The position numbers and the translations under genes were made by a program. Shown here piece by piece: positions 12,906 through 16,175 of a stretch of 16,175 nucleotides of DNA; position 1 is the stretch's first letter; the number at the start of each line of letters is the position of its first letter. The stretch lies in NCBI GenBank assembly GCA_900547315.1, contig URGI01000041.1, positions 1 to 16,175 on the forward strand, in the 5' to 3' direction. The stretch is from an uncultured Eubacteriales bacterium (GTDB taxonomy: Bacteria > Bacillota > Clostridia > Oscillospirales > Oscillospiraceae). The notes beneath the pieces were generated by a model, which worked only from the letters and a program-made list of their open reading frames with translations, had not been told where the DNA came from and ran no database searches.

Positions 12906-14433
12906 CGGCCTTACCTCCCAGCTTCGTCATCATCATGCCGACGTCGCGTTTCGAAGCGCTGCGGCCTTCAACAATACCGCTTACCTTGCCGCCGCACAGG
13001 ACAAGGATCTTGTCCGCCAGCTCCAGCAGCACGTCCAGATCCTCGCCGACATAGATGACGGCGACGCCCGCAGCCTTCTGCTTGTTGATAAGATTATATA
13101 TCGTATAGGAAGAGTTAATGTCCAGCCCGCGCACGGCGTAGGCGGTGAGCAGAACGGTGGGCGCGGAGGCTATCTCGCGGCCGACCAGAACCTTTTGCAC
13201 GTTGCCGCCGGAGAGACGGCGCACGGGAGTGCTGATGCCGGGGGTGCTGACCTCCAGCTCGTCGACAACGTTCTGCGCAAGCTTGCGCGGCGATTTTCTG
13301 TCGGTAAAGAAGCCGCGGCCCTTTCTGAAGGAGCGGAGCATCATGTTGTCGGCGAGATCCATGCTGCCGACAAGACCCATGCCGAGACGGTCTTCAGGGA
13401 CAAAGCTGAGCGCGACGCCCATCTGCGCGATCGCAAGCGGATCCTTGCCGATAAGCTCTTCGCGCGTGCCGTCGTCCTCAATGTAGCTGACGCTGCCGCT
13501 CTCGATGGGCTGAAGTCCGGCGATGGCCTCGAGCAGCTCCTTCTGGCCGCAGCCGGAGATGCCAGCAATGCCGAGGATCTCGCCGGAATTTGCGGTGAAG
13601 GACACGTCGTCAAGCTTCAGGATGCCGTCAATGCTGCGCACGGTCAGGTTCTTGACCTCGATGCGAGGCTTCGGGTCGACGGGATCGGGGCGGTCAATGT
13701 TCAGCGTGACGGGGTGGCCGACCATCATGTTGGTCATTTCCTGCGCGTTCGTGGACTTGGTGGGCATATCGCCGATGAACTGCCCGTGGCGCAGAACAGC
13801 CACGCGGTCGGACAAGTCCTCAACCTCGTGCATCTTGTGCGTGATGATGACGATCGCCTTGCCCGCGTCGCGCATGTTGCGCAGGACGGCAAAGAGCTTG
13901 TCCGTCTCCTGCGGGGTCAGGACGGCGGTAGGCTCGTCAAGAATGAGTATGTCCGCGCCGCGGTAGAGCACCTTGATTATCTCAACGGTCTGCTTCTGGG
14001 AGACGGACATGTCGTATATCTTCTGGTTCGGGTCAACGTCAAAGCCGTATTTCTCGCAGATGTCGCGCACGCGCTGAGCTACGGCTTCCATATTGAGCCT
14101 GCCAGGCTCCTTGAGGCCGAGAACAATGTTCTCCGCCGCGGTCAGGACATCGACGAGCTTGAAATGCTGGTGGATCATGCCGATGCCGAGATCAAACGCG
14201 TCCTTCGGCGAGCGGATGACGACCTCCTTGTCGTCGATGAAGATCTGCCCCTCATCCGGAAAATATATGCCGGAGAGCATGTTCATGAGCGTGGTCTTGC
14301 CGCTGCCGTTTTCGCCGAGCAGGGCGAGGATCTCGCCGCGATAGATGTCCAGCCAGACCTTGTCGTTTGCGACGACCGGACCGAAGGTCTTCGTAATGTT
14401 GCGCATTCTCACTGCGGCATGCTTGCTGTCCAA
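12898..14433 (-). CDS. BMP-type ABC transporter ATPase, two nucleotide-binding domains (NupO-like)
   Basis: This cytoplasmic energy subunit of 511 residues is a tandem ATPase of the RbsA/MglA/NupO kind. Domain 1 has Walker A GENGSGKTT (about 40), Q-loop MIHQHFKL (about 89), the loosened signature MSVSQKQ (about 142), Walker B ILILDEPTAVLTP (about 163) and the switch His in ITHK. Domain 2 has the usual degenerate Walker A (GISGCGQKEL) and a clear signature LSGGNVQK, but its Walker B region reads TVLLTAYAVRGLD in place of the common QPTRGLD, so it probably does not hydrolyse ATP. Start: TTG at 14433 is chosen because AAGGAG (14448-14443) lies nine bases upstream; the in-frame TTG at 14442 touches the ribosome binding site. 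It has its own promoter at 14467-14496. Confidence 0.92.
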   Translation of the reverse strand: MDSKHAAVRMRNITKTFGPVVANDKVWLDIYRGEILALLGENGSGKTTLMNMLSGIYFPDEGQIFIDDKEVVIRSPKDAFDLGIGMIHQHFKLVDVLTAAENIVLGLKEPGRLNMEAVAQRVRDICEKYGFDVDPNQKIYDMSVSQKQTVEIIKVLYRGADILILDEPTAVLTPQETDKLFAVLRNMRDAGKAIVIITHKMHEVEDLSDRVAVLRHGQFIGDMPTKSTNAQEMTNMMVGHPVTLNIDRPDPVDPKPRIEVKNLTVRSIDGILKLDDVSFTANSGEILGIAGISGCGQKELLEAIAGLQPIESGSVSYIEDDGTREELIGKDPLAIAQMGVALSFVPEDRLGMGLVGSMDLADNMMLRSFRKGRGFFTDRKSPRKLAQNVVDELEVSTPGISTPVRRLSGGNVQKVLVGREIASAPTVLLTAYAVRGLDINSSYTIYNLINKQKAAGVAVIYVGEDLDVLLELADKILVLCGGKVSGIVEGRSASKRDVGMMMTKLGGKADE

Positions 14434-14466
14434 AGGCGTCAACTCCTTGCTGTCAGATGTAAAGAG

Positions 14467-14496
14467 ATTATATTATATAGTGTTGTATAAAGTCAA
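14467..14496 (-). promoter_or_regulatory. Internal promoter before the ABC ATPase gene
   Basis: On the minus strand TTGACT (14496-14491) and a perfect TATAAT (14472-14467) are 18 bases apart. The leader would be about 25 bases. This allows the ATPase and permeases to be made without reading through the riboswitch. Confidence 0.6.
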
Positions 14497-14507
14497 ATAA
14501 TACTGCA

Positions 14508-14544
14508 AAGGGCAGCGCAGCGGGGGGAGAACTGCGCTGCCCTT
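14508..14544 (-). terminator. Second stem-loop after the BMP lipoprotein gene
   Basis: AAGGGCAGCGCAG (14508-14520) pairs perfectly over 13 bp with CTGCGCTGCCCTT (14532-14544). On the minus strand it is followed only by a moderately T-rich stretch (TGCAGTATTATTTG). It is probably a leaky terminator or a 3'-end stabiliser for the lipoprotein message. Confidence 0.55.
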
Positions 14545-14561
14545 CACAGTAAAGGGAGGGA

Positions 14562-14593
14562 CGGCAGCCCCGGAAAGGGAGCCGGGGCTGCCG
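14562..14593 (-). promoter_or_regulatory. First stem-loop after the BMP lipoprotein gene
   Basis: CGGCAGCCCCGG (14562-14573) pairs perfectly with CCGGGGCTGCCG (14582-14593), a very GC-rich 12-bp stem with an 8-base loop, about 18 bases past the lipoprotein stop. No T-tract follows, so transcript protection is more likely than termination. Confidence 0.6.
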
Positions 14594-14611
14594 GATGGGA
14601 ATCGTTATATT

Positions 14612-15886
14612 TTAGTATGCCTCGTCGAGCAGAGTGATGCCGTCGATACGGAGATCGAAGTAAGGAGCGGAGCGCATCTCAGACTCGTGGAAGTAACCGT
14701 CGAGGATGACTTCGGTGTCGGCCTCGTAGTTAGGATCGGTGTTGACGTCGGCCATGTAGCTGGTGAGGGTCTCGCCGCCGACGGTGAAGTTGGCGGTGTC
14801 GAACACATGGATGGTGCCGGCCTCAAGAGCGGCCTTGACTTCGGCGATCTTGTCGGCGGTGCCGGCAGCTGCGGCAGCCTCATTGACCTCGGTCAGGACG
14901 ACGGAACCGGTTGCAAGAGTGCCGGTCCAGTCGGCGGGGATGGTCTCGCCATTTGCAACAGCGTTGATGACGAACTTATAGTAGGGAGCCCAGTCGATTC
15001 TGGAGGAGACGATGAAGGTGTTGGGGCAAGCGGAGATGGTGGAGCCGTTGTAGGAAACGTTGGGGACACCGGCGGTCTCGCAAGCGGTGGGGGCGCCCAT
15101 GGAGTCGGCGTGCTGGCTGACGAGCTTGCAGCCGTTGGCGATGAGCTTGTTGGCGGCTTCCTTCTCAGCGGTCTCATCATACCAGGAACCGGTGAAGGTC
15201 ACTTCCATGGTAGCGGTGGGGCAGACGGAGCGAGCGCCGAGGAAGAAGGAGGTGTAACCGGAAACGACTTCAGCGTAGGTGAATGCGCCGACGTAGCCGA
15301 TCTTGGCATCTTCAGCGGCGAAGTCGCCGTTGTCGATCATCTCATTGAGCTTGAGACCGGCAGCAACGCCGGCGAGGTAACGGCCTTCATAGATGGAAGC
15401 GAATGCATTGTGGTAGTTGTCAAGACCCTCGGTGTGAGCCTTGGTACCGGTGGAGTGGCAGAACTGAACTTTGGGGAACTCCTTGGCGGCCTGGATGATA
15501 TAGTCTTCGTGACCGAAGCTGTCGGCAAAGACGATGTTGCAGCCGGCGTCGGCCAGCTCAGCGGCGGCCTCGTAGCAGGACTGATCCTCAGGAATGTTGG
15601 TCTTGAAAACGGACTCAACGCCGAGGGCCTCGCATGCTTCCTTGGCAGCGTTCATGAAGTTGAGGTCATAGGTGGAGTTCTCGTCGTGCAGGAAGATAAA
15701 GCCGACCTTGAGAGCGGAAAGATCCGCGGCGGACTGGTTCTCGGAGGCGTTGTCAGAGGGCTGGCTGCTTTCGGCAGCGTCGTCCTGCTTGGGGGCGGCA
15801 GAGTTGGAATTGCCGCAGGCGCACAGCGCAAACACCATAGCGAGAGCAAGCAGAAGTGCAACAAACTTTTTCTTGTCCTTTTTCAT
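14612..15886 (-). CDS. BMP-family substrate-binding lipoprotein (BmpA/NupN-like)
   Basis: This is the extracellular receptor of the ABC system, 424 residues. The signal peptide ends in the lipobox LCAC, so Cys24 should be lipidated. A low-complexity S/A/Q/D linker (about 25-56) precedes the mature domain. That domain has the BMP hallmarks: LKVGFIFLHDENSTYDLNFM near the start; GCNIVFADSFGHEDYIIQAA; the EGRYLAGVAAGL helix; KIGYVGAFTYAEVVSGYTSF; and the C-terminal IDWAPYYKFVINAVANGE. BMP proteins of known ligand bind purine nucleosides, and the guanine-type riboswitch in the leader supports that here. The ATG at 15886 has GAGGAG (15900-15895) eight bases upstream. Two stem-loops follow the gene, suggesting more receptor than permease. 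Confidence 0.92.
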   Translation of the reverse strand: MKKDKKKFVALLLALAMVFALCACGNSNSAAPKQDDAAESSQPSDNASENQSAADLSALKVGFIFLHDENSTYDLNFMNAAKEACEALGVESVFKTNIPEDQSCYEAAAELADAGCNIVFADSFGHEDYIIQAAKEFPKVQFCHSTGTKAHTEGLDNYHNAFASIYEGRYLAGVAAGLKLNEMIDNGDFAAEDAKIGYVGAFTYAEVVSGYTSFFLGARSVCPTATMEVTFTGSWYDETAEKEAANKLIANGCKLVSQHADSMGAPTACETAGVPNVSYNGSTISACPNTFIVSSRIDWAPYYKFVINAVANGETIPADWTGTLATGSVVLTEVNEAAAAAGTADKIAEVKAALEAGTIHVFDTANFTVGGETLTSYMADVNTDPNYEADTEVILDGYFHESEMRSAPYFDLRIDGITLLDEAY

Positions 15887-15925
15887 TCTTCGATCTCCTC
15901 ATAATGTTTTGTTATTTTTATCTAA

Positions 15926-15938
15926 ACTGCATTGCAGT
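15926..15938. repeat. Short palindrome in the BMP leader
   Basis: ACTGCA (15926-15931) and TGCAGT (15933-15938) flank a single T, downstream of the riboswitch terminator and about 40 bases before the lipoprotein start. It may be a small operator or chance. Confidence 0.3.
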
Positions 15939-15945
15939 GAAGATA

Positions 15946-15993
15946 CTGAAAAATGCATTGACCGCGGTCTGAACGGAACCACGGTCAATGCAT
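15946..15993 (-). terminator. Riboswitch-controlled intrinsic terminator
   Basis: On the minus strand ATGCATTGACCG (15993-15982) pairs with CGGTCAATGCAT (15964-15953), continued inwards by GGT/ACC after one A/C mismatch, and is followed directly by TTTTT. It lies between the purine aptamer and the lipoprotein gene, where the expression platform of an OFF-type guanine riboswitch is expected. Confidence 0.82.
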
Positions 15994-16034
15994 CGAGAAG
16001 GGACAAAAAATCATGCCCCCTGTATAGTACATTT

Positions 16035-16103
16035 TCCGATAGTCCGGTCATTTACGGCGTCCGGGTAGAAACTTCAAATCCATATCATTTGCTATATATC
16101 GAA
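16035..16103 (-). ncRNA. Purine riboswitch aptamer, guanine type
   Basis: On the minus strand the order and core of the purine riboswitch are intact. P1 is TTCGATA (16103-16097) with TATCGGA (16041-16035), one wobble. P2 is CAAAT/ATTTG closing loop L2 GATATGG. The J2/3 core GTTTCTACC (16073-16065) has both conserved U residues. P3 closes loop L3 CCGTAAA, and J3/1 is GGACTAT. The base at the specificity position (equivalent to xpt 74) is C in GACTAT, so guanine or hypoxanthine rather than adenine is the expected ligand. P3 has an A-A mismatch (CGGACG against TGACCG). In known guanine riboswitches ligand binding promotes the downstream terminator. No clear promoter is visible upstream; it may lie at or beyond the window edge. 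Confidence 0.93.
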
Positions 16104-16175
16104 GCGGTATTCAATTGGTTTGTACCTTTATGCTAACAGCCGCGCGCAAAAAAATACAGGATGGGTAGAGTAAGA

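Noticed and set aside
13195..14490. Long plus-strand open frame of 431 codons opposite the ABC ATPase gene
   Set aside because: It is the antisense shadow of a clearly conserved ATPase. It has no ribosome binding site, and its composition follows from codon bias on the other strand.
14687..15904. Long plus-strand open frame of 405 codons opposite the BMP lipoprotein
   Set aside because: It is glycine/valine-rich low-complexity translation, exactly antisense to a conserved lipoprotein gene, with no family match.
16104..16175. Promoter for the riboswitch transcript near the right edge
   Set aside because: CATAAA and T-rich stretches are present but no pair has acceptable boxes and spacing; the promoter may be just outside the window.

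Overview
The window looks like chromosome from a moderately GC-rich, endospore-forming member of the Clostridia, most likely an Oscillospirales/Ruminococcaceae-type gut anaerobe. The grounds are a SpoIVB sporulation protease with its catalytic residues, strong AGGAGG-type ribosome binding sites with some TTG starts, Gram-positive lipoproteins with an LCAC lipobox, and the Firmicutes order rpmG-secE-nusG-rplK-rplA. The genus cannot be fixed from sequence alone.

Layout. (1) 1-700 is an AT-richer scar: a minus-strand piece of an IS3-family transposase abutting a plus-strand C-terminal piece of a tyrosine recombinase, closed by two strong hairpins. (2) 753-1328 (-) is a small YcxB-like membrane protein with its own promoter. 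(3) 1514-4781 (+) is a complete TRAP transporter operon (DctP lipoprotein, DctQ, DctM). Its promoter overlaps a 40-bp near-perfect palindrome, and a stem-loop separates the binding protein from the membrane genes. (4) 4786-7258 (-) holds spoIVB, then a ruvX-mscS pair. (5) 7262-8267 (+) is an AEC-family permease, divergent from ruvX. (6) 8319-10751 (+) is the rpmG-secE-nusG-rplK-rplA operon. It has a structured leader and, between rplK and rplA, a stem-loop that copies the L1-binding helix of 23S rRNA. (7) 10799-16103 (-) is a BMP-type ABC uptake system: lipoprotein, two-domain ATPase and two permeases. A purine riboswitch of the guanine type, followed by an intrinsic terminator, precedes the lipoprotein gene.

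How the parts work together. The riboswitch ties the last operon to purine supply, so the BMP system is predicted to import guanosine or another purine nucleoside or base: low guanine would allow readthrough, high guanine would terminate. A second promoter in front of the ATPase gene could keep the ATPase and permeases expressed apart from the lipoprotein. In the ribosomal operon, excess L1 would bind the rRNA mimic just upstream of the rplA ribosome binding site and shut down its own translation. The TRAP substrate cannot be told from sequence.

The most useful signals are regulatory rather than coding: the riboswitch with a possible competing fold, the L1 rRNA mimic, and the long palindrome with a third half-site at the TRAP promoter. 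No wholly new gene system was found. No CRISPR array, tRNA or rRNA was seen.
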